From the NCBI RefSeq assembly GCF_900099825.1, contig NZ_LT629693.1:7017001-7081000 (forward strand): a stretch of 64,000 nt of DNA. Direction: 5' to 3'. This document shows, piece after piece, positions 38,392-46,990 of the stretch. The DNA is from Bradyrhizobium ottawaense. Its GTDB lineage: Bacteria; Pseudomonadota; Alphaproteobacteria; Rhizobiales; Xanthobacteraceae. The notes under the pieces are model-generated. The model was given only the letters and a program-made list of their open reading frames with translations, was not told the DNA's origin and ran no database searches. The translations under genes and the position numbers were made by a program. The number at the start of each line of letters is the position of its first letter. Within the stretch, counting starts at the first letter, position 1.

Positions 38392-38707
38392 TTACTTGCC
38401 TTTGAGTTCGTCACGAAAGGCAATTGCTTCAAGCTCGACCCGGACGGCGTCCATGATAGGAACCACTGGCCGCGCTTCAAATACAAAGGCAGGCAGCATC
38501 GAGCAGAACTAGTGAACCGCCAACGGATCGTCGCAATCCAGCAGCATATACCCGCCCCAGTCCCCCACTCGTATGACGAACATCTCGATCTTGAAGTTGT
38601 CGGAGCGCTTTCCATTGAGTGAAGACCTCCAGAATCCGCTTCTGGGCATTCTCGTACTCGATGGGCGATCCTTGCGAACGTTCGCTCCAGGTGATCATGT
38701 ACTTCAT
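38392..38707 (-). pseudogene. DUF3303 family gene, frameshifted and with internal stop
   Basis: The first 34 residues (MKYMITWSERSQGSPIEYEN, then AQKRILEVFTQWKA) read in one minus-strand frame from the ATG at 38707. The continuation DNFKIEMFVIRVGDWGGYML, then LDCDDPLAVH, is in another frame, and after an in-frame TAG it goes on FCSMLPAFVFEARPVVPIMD to ELKGK and a TAA at 38392. An intact gene would be about 105 residues. The damage is one extra base just after WKA and one stop codon. The family is DUF3303, of unknown function. GAGGAT before the ATG is a good ribosome site. Confidence 0.8.
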
Positions 38708-38760
38708 CGGTATCCTCCTTTGTTTGTTGTGAAGTGGGCATTGGAGGGCTTGTCATCGGG

Positions 38761-39921
38761 CTAAGTCGGTAAATTGGTGCGCGCGGGTTGGGTCAAGAAG
38801 CGCTCCGCCGGTACCGGCAGCATCGGCTCTTCGACCGCGGCCGGCGCCCCGTCCTGTCCTTCCAGCATCTGTCGGAGCTTTTCGATTTCGGCCGTGATGG
38901 TCTTCTGGAATTCCGCGCCGACATGGTCGAGAAACGCCTGGTCCTTCGGCTTCGGCCTCGCCAGCCTTATCTCGATATGCGTCGCCCCGGGCTTCCCCTC
39001 CAGGAACGCGTAGGACATGATCACCTTGGGGGCGTCGGGCATCGGCAACAGCGTCGAAATCGTAAGGTAGTCGAACGGACGCCAGTCCAGCACCTCCTCG
39101 ATGATGGCGTGGGGACCATGCATGCAGTGATTGACGGTCCCGACCCCGCGCCGGCCGCTCTGCGAAGTCTCGCGCACCTCGTCCGCCGCCCGCCATTTCG
39201 GCCGCAGCCCGGGCTGGGTGAAATGCTCCCACACCGCCGGACGCGGGGCGGCGATGTCGAACTCGATCACGGCTGCCGCGGCCTCGCGGGTCACCTGGTT
39301 GATCTGCCGGTCGTTTTCCTGCTGCCATGCCGCTTCGAGGTCGCACACCCAGCACGTCACCTCGCCGATGATGTCTATCGACTCCCGGTGCTCGACCAGG
39401 CCCTGCGCCGTGGGATCGATGCCCATGGCCCGAATGCAGGGGTCGGAATACAGCACATAGGCGTGGCCGCCGAGGCGCTCGTTGACGCCGTTCTTCAGCA
39501 GGCGGTGCACCAGGATGACGTCGCGGCCGGCGAGTTCGTCGCGGCCCGACATCTTCTGCTTGATGAACTCGCCGTGGTGGCAGACGAATTTGAGGTCGAG
39601 ATCCTGCATCCGGTTGCAGGCGTTGCACGCGCAGGAGGTCGATTGGCTGATGTTGCGAAGACGCTTCCGGAAGGCGAAATACGCCGCCTCCACGGCGTCC
39701 TGCAGCGCCGAGCCGTCGACCTTGTCGGCGACTGCGTAGAAGAAGGCCGCGTCGCCCTCGAACTTGGCGAGCCGGAATGGCGGCCGCAGCCGCCTCACCA
39801 TGGTGTCCATCACGTCGGCGATGATGTCCTGCGCATGCTCGAGTTCGACCCCGGCGAGAAAGCCGGTGTAGCCGGAGATGTCCGCGATCACGAAACAAGC
39901 GGATTCGGGTTTCGAAAGCAT
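38761..39921 (-). CDS. DUF2652 (cyclase-like) plus SRPBCC protein
   Basis: This 386-residue protein has an N-terminal cyclase-homology region (CFVIADISGYTGFLAGVELE, then KFEGDAAFFYAV) of the DUF2652 type. The C-terminal half (about residues 217-345) is an SRPBCC/START-like domain (VIEFDIAAPRPAVWEHFTQP, GVGTVNHCMHGPHAIIEEVL). A cysteine pair in the middle (CACNAC) may bind metal. DUF2652 proteins retain the shape of class III nucleotide cyclases, but catalytic function is unproven; the SRPBCC domain suggests binding of a hydrophobic ligand. It stands alone on its strand. Confidence 0.85.
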   Translation of the reverse strand: MLSKPESACFVIADISGYTGFLAGVELEHAQDIIADVMDTMVRRLRPPFRLAKFEGDAAFFYAVADKVDGSALQDAVEAAYFAFRKRLRNISQSTSCACNACNRMQDLDLKFVCHHGEFIKQKMSGRDELAGRDVILVHRLLKNGVNERLGGHAYVLYSDPCIRAMGIDPTAQGLVEHRESIDIIGEVTCWVCDLEAAWQQENDRQINQVTREAAAAVIEFDIAAPRPAVWEHFTQPGLRPKWRAADEVRETSQSGRRGVGTVNHCMHGPHAIIEEVLDWRPFDYLTISTLLPMPDAPKVIMSYAFLEGKPGATHIEIRLARPKPKDQAFLDHVGAEFQKTITAEIEKLRQMLEGQDGAPAAVEEPMLPVPAERFLTQPARTNLPT

Positions 39922-40485
39922 TGAGCTGTCCTTTCCTCGTGAGAAAGCGCCTTGTGCAATACTGAAAGCCTAGCACTTCGCCCCGGCCAGCGGGGGGGGG
40001 GAAATGGCACCCAACCGGACTCAGACGCGATCAGGTTCGATGTCTCTGATGGGTCGATTTTGTTGCAAAAGGCGGCTGCCTCGGATGTGATTAAACCAGC
40101 GTTTAGTCGACTTGTCCGATTGGTTAGTCCGAGCCAACTTAAGTACGGTCACGTCATACCCGCGTGCAATGGCGTCAACCAAGTGGTGGGTGCTAGCCAT
40201 GACTGCGGAGTGCAAAGCAATGGAACCGGCCCGCGAGCCGGCAGTTGCAGGACAAGGTCGGCGGCGTAGAGCCCGCCGGCCTTTCTCTTGATCGAGCGGC
40301 GCGTGGCCGCTCCGGTAGCCGCGCCATTCGACCAGCGCTCAGGAGTTCGGCCCGGTCTTGACCTGGCCCGGTCGGATAAGGGCGGGTCCGATTTGATGCG
40401 ACGGCCGGTGAAGGGCAGCCCCAAAAGTGCGCAAGACTTCATGGGTCGGTTCGATCCAAAAATGAAAACCGCAACGAAGCCAGTC
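39922..40485. other. Gene-poor interval with a G10 tract
   Basis: No gene is supported between 39922 and 40485. A run of ten Gs sits at 39992-40001, about 70 bases before the start of the cyclase-like gene. ORFs here are short and unlike any family; one minus-strand frame (40149-40442) has a vaguely protein-like stretch but no start signal. Base composition is lower in GC than that of the genes on either side, consistent with transferred or decaying DNA. Confidence 0.5.
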
Positions 40486-40911
40486 CTACTTAATTCTGAT
40501 CGTTATTTTTGGTGAAACGAGCGGCGGGTTGAACGGGTAATGCTTGGCATCGCCCAACACTAGTTGGAGAGTGTGCTTTCCGGACGGCAGCTCAATCCGT
40601 GCCTCGGTCTGGCCCGCTCCGAAATGAAGATGGTTCTTGTCTTGTGCGATCGGCTCGTTGAGGTCGAGTGGTTCATCCACATCGATCAGCAAATGATGAT
40701 GCCCGCTATTCTGAAAATCGTCGCCCGCGTGGGTGACACCCATGTTCCGCAGACCGAAACGACACCAGAACCCTCCTTTGATCGTTGTGCCGTCCTGCGG
40801 CCAAACGAAATACAGAACCGCATCCGTTGGCGCGGACTTTCCTTGAGCCTGGGCAGCGCACGACAGGGGTGCCAGCGCCACTGATAGCACGACAAGCCGG
40901 GCGATTTTCAT
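40486..40911 (-). CDS. DUF4399 family exported protein
   Basis: This 141-residue protein has a signal peptide (MKIARLVVLSVALAPLSCAA, cut near AQAQ) and the DUF4399 core: VYFVWPQDG-like strand, FRFGLRNMGVTHAG-like turn and NSGHHHLLID, the conserved histidine cluster. The function is unknown; the family is periplasmic. AGAGGG ahead of the ATG at 40911 supports this start over two nearby upstream ones. It follows the cyclase-FGE gene by 20 bases, so the two are likely one transcript. Confidence 0.85.
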   Translation of the reverse strand: MKIARLVVLSVALAPLSCAAQAQGKSAPTDAVLYFVWPQDGTTIKGGFWCRFGLRNMGVTHAGDDFQNSGHHHLLIDVDEPLDLNEPIAQDKNHLHFGAGQTEARIELPSGKHTLQLVLGDAKHYPFNPPLVSPKITIRIK

Positions 40912-40931
40912 GAACATGCCCTCTGACGCTT

Positions 40932-42518
40932 TCATGGAGATAGCGCGACCCGCAAACCATGTGTCGGATATCGAACGTTCGTGTCGTAACTATCGCGGTT
41001 CGTCGGCCGGGCATAACGCGCGTCATTCTTCCACGACCCAGACCGAATGACATGCGACGCGCAGTCGCCCTCGACCCACGGTGAACCGTCCGATGGCGCA
41101 CCCTGATAATTCTTGTGCCAACAATCCTCTACCCACTGATCGACGCCGCCACCCATATCATATAGCCCAAACGGATTTGGCCTAAAACTCCCGACCTTGA
41201 TGGGTTGCTCGGCGGCTGCGATGTCAGTGCAGTTCTTGCAATTGGCCATGCCAGATAGAAACTGGTCGCCCCACCAGTACTTTGTTTGCGTGCCGCCACG
41301 GGCGGCATATTCCCATTCGGCTTCGCTTGGGAGCCGATATGCCCTTCGCGTTGCGCCTGCGAGCCAAGCAACAAATTGCTTGGCATCGCTCCAGCTTACG
41401 TTCGTGATGGGCGCGTCATCTTTGCCGGTTGCCACGAACGCACATGCCTTCGCTGCAGCGCATTCGTTCCATTCGCGAACGGAAATCGGATACCGACTGA
41501 TCGCAAACGGCTTGATAGCGACTTGGTGAGTTGGCTTCTCTGTGACTTCGTCATTACTGCCCATTATGAAGTTACCGCCGCGAAGCATATTCATTTCGGG
41601 CTCTCGGACCGCCGAGGTCAGCTGTGTTGCAGGCGTGGCTGGAGACGCGAGCTGAGGTTGCGACGCTCCTTGTTTCACAGCTGGGGCCACCGAAGGAGCG
41701 GGCTGAGTTTGGGGTGCTGCTTGTTTCACGGTGGGCGGCGGTGACGAGAGCACCTTCGGTATCTCTGGCGAAACCGGCGCTGAAGCCTGACCTCCAACCT
41801 TGCCATGCGGTTGCCAAAACACATACCAAAGGACACCGCTTGCGATGACCAGCAAAAACAGGCTCAGCAAAAAAATCAGAATGTTCTCGCGTCGTTTTCG
41901 GGTCCTGTTGAAAGCGGCCGGATCCGGAAGCACACGGTAGACTCTTACTGGGTCTGTGATGTTCTTTACTTTGCGATCTCCGAGCGACTCATATCCGCAA
42001 ACCAGTTTGTGCTTTATCTGCTCGTAGATGCCGCCTGAGATGTAAACTTGGCCAGGAACGGCAATACCCTCAAGGCGCGTGGCAATATTGACGCCATCGC
42101 CGAAAACGTCGTCTACTTCGATGATAACGTCGCCAAGATTGACGCCAATCCGATATTCAATCCAATGATGCTTCGGCATAGATGTGTTGCGTCCAACCAT
42201 GTTTTGCTGGATGACGATAGCGCACCGCACAGCTTCGACAGGACTGTCGAAAATCGCAATAAATCCGTCACCAGTGGTTTTGACGAGCCTTCCGTGATGC
42301 CCCACGATGCTGGGCTCTATGAGGTCACGCTCGATCCGCTTCACGCGAAGATGCGTTCCTTCTTCATCGATCTGCATGAGACGGCTGTAGCCCGCAATAT
42401 CGCCAGCGACAATCGCAGCAAGACGGCGCGGCGGCGTCGACTCTCGCGGGGGATCGCCAGCTCTGCTCGATTTCAGTCTGCGAATTTCACCCATGACCTG
42501 GGTCTCCACACACCGCAA
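40932..42518 (-). CDS. Class III cyclase domain fused to membrane span and FGE/SUMF1 domain
   Basis: This 528-residue protein has three parts. Residues ~30-190 are an adenylate/guanylate cyclase catalytic domain, with metal-binding aspartates in GDIAGYSRLMQ and in TTGDGFIAIF. One membrane helix follows at ~215-238 (ILIFLLSLFLLVIASGVLWY), then a Pro/Ala/Gln-rich linker. The C-terminal ~220 residues form a formylglycine-generating enzyme (SUMF1) domain (NMLRGGNFIMGSNDEVTEKP, YRLPSEAEWEYAARG, HVIRSGSWKNDARYARPTNR). The fold predicts the cyclase inside the cell and the FGE-like domain outside. A DUF4399 gene follows directly. The start may be the ATG at 42518 or 42494. Confidence 0.9.
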   Translation of the reverse strand: MRCVETQVMGEIRRLKSSRAGDPPRESTPPRRLAAIVAGDIAGYSRLMQIDEEGTHLRVKRIERDLIEPSIVGHHGRLVKTTGDGFIAIFDSPVEAVRCAIVIQQNMVGRNTSMPKHHWIEYRIGVNLGDVIIEVDDVFGDGVNIATRLEGIAVPGQVYISGGIYEQIKHKLVCGYESLGDRKVKNITDPVRVYRVLPDPAAFNRTRKRRENILIFLLSLFLLVIASGVLWYVFWQPHGKVGGQASAPVSPEIPKVLSSPPPTVKQAAPQTQPAPSVAPAVKQGASQPQLASPATPATQLTSAVREPEMNMLRGGNFIMGSNDEVTEKPTHQVAIKPFAISRYPISVREWNECAAAKACAFVATGKDDAPITNVSWSDAKQFVAWLAGATRRAYRLPSEAEWEYAARGGTQTKYWWGDQFLSGMANCKNCTDIAAAEQPIKVGSFRPNPFGLYDMGGGVDQWVEDCWHKNYQGAPSDGSPWVEGDCASHVIRSGSWKNDARYARPTNRDSYDTNVRYPTHGLRVALSP

Positions 42519-43248
42519 ACGGCAGTGTTAGGGGCGGACAATTAGTTTCCGCAGAAATTGGAACTCGCCAACAAGAGACTATCACACTGCCGGGTTGGGA
42601 CAAGCCAATTGAAGCCTTCCTCCGGGTCTGCACCTGATAGCTCAAACCCCGATATTCGAATGTGAACCGCTTCACATCAGCGTCTGTAGCTTGCTTGCCC
42701 GATGTCCATTCTGGGTGTGCGCCGTGACAAGGCGGCGCTTTCCAGTGGGTGCAAGCCCCACCCGGCAATCGCTCCAGCCGGAAGCAACCGGAGCAGTCAT
42801 GGAGGTAACGAAGTGGCTGAAGCCTCTGGTTAGCGTGTCACGAATTGGTGACAGCGCGAGTGTGCAGGCCGTAACGCGAGTGAGTGCGCCGGGAGACTGG
42901 CAAGGAGTATGTGGTGAAAGTCCACTGCGATGAAGGAGTAGCAACCCACGTCGCCCCCGATCCGTGCGCAGGCGTCCGCGAGGACGTCGGCGAAGCGTCG
43001 GTAGGGGAGCGTATAGGCCAGCCATTGAGCCGCGAAACCGTTATCAACCCGGTTGCCGACGTTGTTCACTTGACGGAAGGCAAAACCGGCAGGCGCGTTA
43101 TTGCGAGCGCCTGTCGGATCCGGCGTGGTCTGAGACCCTGGCATGTACGGACGCTCCTTGTGCGGGAACCGGGAGATCTCTGGATCGGCCGTAGGCCCTG
43201 TTGGGGTCGGATGGTCCGTAGCGGGAAGGTGAGGAGCCGTAGCCGTTG

Positions 43249-44724
43249 ATGCACGATTCAGAGAAGTCTGACTCCGGCATAGTAGTGACGAAGCCGACGA
43301 ACAAAGCCGGGCGACCGGTGGCGGAGCCGGTGGAGCCAAGGCCGGGGACCAAGGGGAACGCGGATCAGCAAAGCACGCACCGGGCGCAGAGCCGGGCTCG
43401 CGTGACCCAGGCGCTGGGCCGTGTACGGCAAGCCGCAAGGCAGAGGAAGAAGGAGAAGTTCACCGCGCTCCTCCACCATATCAGTGTCGATACGCTCCGG
43501 ACGGCGTTCTACGCGCTTAAGCGCAAAGCCGCCCCCGGTGTGGATGGTATGACGTGGCAGGACTACGAGGCGGACCTCGAACTCAGGATCGAGGATCTGC
43601 ATGGACGGGTCCTCCGAGGAGCCTATCGGCCGCAACCATCCCGCCGGGCCTACATAGACAAGGCGGATGGAAAACAACGGCCGTTAGCGATCGCCGCGCT
43701 TGAGGATAAGATCGTCCAGGGCGCGACCGTCATGGTGCTCAATGCTATCTACGAAGGCGACTTCGTCGGCTTCTCTTATGGGTTCCGACCCGGACGAGGA
43801 CCGCATGATGCGTTGGACGCACTTTCGACCGCGATCAAAACAAGAAAGGTGAACTGGATACTTGACGCCGACATCCGGAACTTCTTTGGGGCTGTTAGCC
43901 AAGATTGGCTAGTTCGCTTCGTTGAACATCGGATCGGTGACAAGCGCATCATCCGCCTGATCCAGAAATGGCTGAGAGCGGGTATACTCGAAGATGGGGT
44001 CGTAACAGTTGATGACCGGGGAACTGGCCAAGGCTCGGTGGTCTCGCCGATCCTAGCCAATATCTACCTGCATTACTGCTTCGACCTCTGGGTTGAGCGC
44101 TGGAGACGGCAGGAGGCCCTGGGCGATATGATCGTCGTGCGATATGCCGACGATCTGGTTGTCGGCTTCGAGCATGAGGGCGACGCACGTCGCTTCCTTG
44201 ATGCGATGCATGACAGGCTCGGGGAATTTGCACTGTCGCTTCATCCGGACAAGACACGCTTGATTGAGTTCGGCCGCTTTGCTGCGAACGATCGCAAGCT
44301 GCGCGGGCTTGGAAAACCGGAAACCTTCGCGTTCCTGGGCTTCACCTTCATTTGTGGTCGATCTCGCCGCGGCAACTTCCAGCTTCAACGGAAGACCCGA
44401 CGCGACCGCATGCGGCGGAAGCTTGGGGACATCAAGGCGGAGCTACTGCGCAGGATGCATCAGCCAATTCCAGAGCAAGGGAAATGGCTGAGGCAGGTCG
44501 TAGCTGGCCACTTCGCCTACTACGCGGTTCCGACAAACAGTCGGGCGCTCTCGGCGTTCCGGCATTATGTGACCGATCTCTGGCGACGAACGCTTCGGCG
44601 GCGCTGTCAGAAAGATGGGTTCACATGGGAACGCATGACGAAGTTGGTCGCTCACTGGCTCCCCACGCCGCGTATCCTTCATCCCTGGCCTGACGACCGC
44701 TTTGACGTCAGACACCCAAGGTAG
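43249..44724 (+). CDS. ltrA: Group II intron reverse transcriptase/maturase (LtrA-like)
   Basis: This 491-residue protein has the reverse-transcriptase fingers and palm (KAAPGVDGMTWQDYEADLEL, YGFRPGRGPHDAL, NWILDADIRNFF), the catalytic YADD in VVRYADDLVVGF, and the maturase domain X (about residues 390-470, FRHYVTDLWRRTLRRRC). There is no HNH endonuclease domain at the C-terminus, which ends HPR. It would splice the intron and copy it into DNA. The ATG at 43249 is at the expected distance from an AGGAG. Upstream sequence is intron RNA. Confidence 0.93.
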   Translation: MHDSEKSDSGIVVTKPTNKAGRPVAEPVEPRPGTKGNADQQSTHRAQSRARVTQALGRVRQAARQRKKEKFTALLHHISVDTLRTAFYALKRKAAPGVDGMTWQDYEADLELRIEDLHGRVLRGAYRPQPSRRAYIDKADGKQRPLAIAALEDKIVQGATVMVLNAIYEGDFVGFSYGFRPGRGPHDALDALSTAIKTRKVNWILDADIRNFFGAVSQDWLVRFVEHRIGDKRIIRLIQKWLRAGILEDGVVTVDDRGTGQGSVVSPILANIYLHYCFDLWVERWRRQEALGDMIVVRYADDLVVGFEHEGDARRFLDAMHDRLGEFALSLHPDKTRLIEFGRFAANDRKLRGLGKPETFAFLGFTFICGRSRRGNFQLQRKTRRDRMRRKLGDIKAELLRRMHQPIPEQGKWLRQVVAGHFAYYAVPTNSRALSAFRHYVTDLWRRTLRRRCQKDGFTWERMTKLVAHWLPTPRILHPWPDDRFDVRHPR

Positions 44725-44797
44725 GAGCCGGATGCCTTAGTCGGGCGAGTCCGGATCTGTGCGGGGGGCGGCCAGCAATGGCCGTCCCTACCGCGAT
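44725..44797 (+). ncRNA. Domains V and VI of intron A
   Basis: Domain V is 33 bases (GAGCCGGATGCCTTAG... to ...TCCGGATC) and includes the AGC of the catalytic triad. Domain VI is a stem GGGGGGCGGCC/GGCCGTCCC with loop AGCAAT and a TACC segment where the branch adenosine is expected. The maturase stop codon (TAG at 44722-44724) abuts domain V directly. Confidence 0.8.
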
Positions 44798-45351
44798 ACG
44801 CTGAGCAATCCTCGAAAAGGACAATGCGCAGGCCGACCCGACAACCCTTTCGGGGAAGGCTGATACGGCTGGGTGAAGCAGAGCGAAGAGTACGCCCCAG
44901 CCGCTGCGCCGGGGTAGTGGCGGCGGCATGTACACAAGGAAAGCGTACGCAACACGGGAAGCCCCATGGCGCGGTCAGCGATGACCAACCGGATGCCCGC
45001 GAGGGACAGGCCGGGTGCCCTGGGGTGGCGGAGGGGTTCGTAGTACCGCTGAAGCCGGGTAACGCCGGTGGAGGGAAGGGACCTCAGTTCAAGACAGACG
45101 CAATACGTAGGGAAGGACCTTGGAGATTGGGAAACCTATCAACTCCGATAAATGGTCAGAAACTGCAGAAAGCGTTGCACGCGAAAGCGTGAGTTCTTGT
45201 CCGAGAGCCGGATGCGGGAGATCTGCATGTCCGGTTCGATGAGCGGGATGTGGAAACGGAGTCACGGCTGAACCACTAAGGCACCGCCAGACGAAAGAGG
45301 CGGCAACAGATATGTTCAACCTAAAGCCACCGCGCCACATCTCGACTCTAC
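44798..45351 (+). mobile_element. ORF-deleted second group II intron (relic B)
   Basis: Starting ACGCTGAGCAATCCTCGAAA, this 554-base stretch matches from memory the front part of another frequent Bradyrhizobium group II intron. It retains the first ~70 residues of its maturase frame (ending KPGNAGGGKGPQFKTDAIRR, then KLQKALHAKA). The frame then stops after one codon, and the rest of the maturase is gone. Domain V (45205-45237) and a domain VI-like stem follow: GATGTGG (about 45248) pairs with CCACATC (about 45336). The presumed end is CTCTAC at about 45351. No GTGYG 5' end exists at 44798, so the start is missing or lies before intron A. Confidence 0.65.
45205..45237 (+). ncRNA. Domain V of relic intron B
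   Basis: GAGCCGGATGCGGG-AGATCTGC-ATGTCCGGTTC forms the typical two-part domain V helix with AGC at the base. It is a textbook bacterial domain V. A maturase-less intron retaining domain V and VI may still splice if a maturase acts in trans, for example that of intron A. Confidence 0.75.
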
Positions 45352-45682
45352 CCATTTTCGGAAGTCGAACCGCGCCACCGCGACGTCCGCTCTACCCTCG
45401 GGAGCGGACATCGTCACACTAAACGCCAAGGTCGTGCAAATGGCACATGCTCTCGAGCCAATATGCGCGTCTCCTGTCGGAGTCGGGTGGAAGCACCACG
45501 CCGCCTGAGCCACAGCGGGCGAGTCGGGTTTGCTGGCAATAGCTGATTGCAGTCGAAGCCTGCGACAAAGTAACCCGACGGGCAAATCACCAAACGTCTG
45601 TCCAGCCCCTCGCGCAAAAATAAATCGCTGGCCCCGTCGGGCAAATCAGAAGTTTAACTCCGCCCGTCTCCCGCGATGAGAG
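45352..45682. repeat. Dispersed repeat, left part (split by the IS110 element)
   Basis: CGACGGGCAAATC and TGGCCCCGTCGGGCAAATC with CCGCCCGTCTCCCGC match from memory a long non-coding repeat found many times in Bradyrhizobium. It includes GTCCAGCCCCTCGCGCAAAAA. It stops at about 45682 and resumes after 46990. No gene is supported in this stretch. Confidence 0.5.
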
Positions 45683-45800
45683 CAACTGTGCTGAAGTAGA
45701 CCGGTGATCGGCTGGCCTCAAGGCTGGCGCGAGGCGCGCCCCCGCCTTCGGCGGCTTACGGCCTTGACGCCGTCCGCTCCCCGGTCTGTTGGCTAGGCAT

Positions 45801-45823
45801 GCGCTCGGTCGAGGACCGAGCGC
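45801..45823. other. Perfect hairpin downstream of the IS110 transposase
   Basis: GCGCTCGGTC and GACCGAGCGC pair without mismatch around GAG. It lies just beyond the transposase stop, inside the element. It could terminate the transposase transcript or be part of an end-binding structure. No T-run follows on either strand. Confidence 0.6.
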
Positions 45824-45839
45824 GGTGAAGTGCGCTCGC

Positions 45840-46802
45840 TCAATTCAGTGCGTAACGGCTGGGATCCCATTTCTGCCGGCGTGCGATCATTGTGTTGAGG
45901 ATGATGATCAGCTTTCGCATGCAGGCGACGAGCGCAACCTTCGGCTCCTTCCCCTTGGCAAGTAGCCGTTGATAGTAGGCCTTGAAGACAGGATTGTTCT
46001 GTGTGGCCGCGCCGAGGCACGGCATGTAGAGGGCGTTTCGGACCCAACGGCGGCCGCCCTTGATGTGGCGTTCGCCGCGGCGCTTTCCGCTATCATCGTC
46101 ATAAGGGGCAACGCCTAACAACGCCGCGGCGATCTCGTCGCTCACTTGGCCAAGCTCCGGCATTCCAGCAATGAGGTTCGCTGAGCTCGTTTCGGCAAAG
46201 CCTGGCACGCTCTCGACGATCTCGGCGCGTTCGGCAAGATGAGGTGTGGCCCTGACCTGGGCCGAGATCGCGACTTCGAGCTTGGCAATTTCCTCGAGCA
46301 AGCTCTTCAAGATACGGGTCCGCGCTTTCCGAGCCTGTCCTGGTGCAGCATGCTCGTTTTGAGCTTCCAGTCGTATCTTGAGATCGACCAGATTGAGACG
46401 AGCTTTCACCAGCGCCTGCAGCTCTTCGCGCGCGGCATCGTGCACTTGGCCCGGCGCCTCGCTGAACGTCTCTGCGAACCAAGCGATCATCTCTGCATCA
46501 ATCGTATCGTTCTTGGCCAGGCGTCCGGCCGACTGCGCAAAGCTGCGGACTCGCTTGGGGTCGACGATCCGTACGGCGATGCCGGCCAGACGGAGCACCT
46601 TCCCCCAATCGCGCTCATAGCCGCCGCTGGCCTCCATCACCGCCCTGTTCACCTTGTGCTTGCGAAGCCAGGCAACCAGCTTGCGATGACCCTGGGCAGT
46701 GCTCGGATACGTCTGCCGCAGCGCCAACTCGCGAATGCACGCATCGACCTTGTCCTTTGCTACATCGATGCCGACGACAACGAGACCATTTTGTGCCATC
46801 AT
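45840..46802 (-). CDS. IS110-family transposase
   Basis: This 320-residue protein has the DEDD-type RuvC-like N-terminal domain (VVVGIDVAKDKVDACIREL, VMEASGGYERDW, KNDTIDAEMIAWFA) and the transposase_20 C-terminal domain with its serine region (ESVPGFAETSSANLIAGMPE, KRRGERHIKGGRRWVRNAL). IS110 elements move through a circular intermediate and use an element-encoded bridge RNA to choose target and donor. The protein is full length and has no internal stop. The ATG lies downstream of GGGAGTGG. Confidence 0.93.
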   Translation of the reverse strand: MMAQNGLVVVGIDVAKDKVDACIRELALRQTYPSTAQGHRKLVAWLRKHKVNRAVMEASGGYERDWGKVLRLAGIAVRIVDPKRVRSFAQSAGRLAKNDTIDAEMIAWFAETFSEAPGQVHDAAREELQALVKARLNLVDLKIRLEAQNEHAAPGQARKARTRILKSLLEEIAKLEVAISAQVRATPHLAERAEIVESVPGFAETSSANLIAGMPELGQVSDEIAAALLGVAPYDDDSGKRRGERHIKGGRRWVRNALYMPCLGAATQNNPVFKAYYQRLLAKGKEPKVALVACMRKLIIILNTMIARRQKWDPSRYALN

Positions 46803-46990
46803 CCACTCCCTTCCTTGCTCGGTACGGGCTCAACGGCCCTTGCAACTGTTCGGGTTGAGGAAGACACCGGAGCTGTCCCTCGCTCTCATACAGGCTCTGC
46901 CGCTTTGGGGCGTTACGGGCTCAGTTCCAGCAACGGGCGGTTCTGCTTCAACCGCCCGTTCGCACATTCTGCCAGTTTTTGCCGACACAA
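46803..46990 (-). ncRNA. Candidate bridge-RNA region of the IS110 element
   Basis: In IS110-group elements the guide (bridge) RNA is encoded in the non-coding end ahead of the transposase. This 188-base stretch occupies that place. It contains the perfect hairpin AACGGGCGGTT-CTGCTTC-AACCGCCCGTT (46932-46960). Loops pairing with the target flank were not checked. It remains a positional prediction. Confidence 0.4.

Larger units (their letters stand above)
42717..44797 (+). mobile_element. Group II intron with maturase ORF (intron A)
   Basis: The element begins with GTGCGCCGTGACAAGGCGGC, a GTGYG-type 5' end, and carries the maturase ORF in domain IV. Domain V follows the ORF at once (44725-44757, starting GAGCCGGATGCC). 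Domain VI (44758-44797) has a GGGGGGCGGCC stem paired with GGCCGTCCC and ends CCCTACCGCGAT. The 3' splice site is therefore about 44797. The whole is about 2.08 kb and looks intact. The 5' boundary could also be two bases earlier, since GTGTGCG overlaps two possible starts. It is on the plus strand, pointing into relic intron B. Confidence 0.85.
45683..46990 (-). mobile_element. IS110-family insertion sequence
   Basis: The element of about 1.3 kb carries one transposase gene on the minus strand. Its approximate limits were inferred from the point where a dispersed repeat is broken and resumes (GATGAGAG at 45675-45682, GGGGCGCTCG from 46991). It has no obvious terminal inverted repeats, as usual in the IS110 group. 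Non-coding stretches lie on both sides of the transposase gene: about 188 bases upstream of the start and about 157 bases downstream of the stop. Confidence 0.7.
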
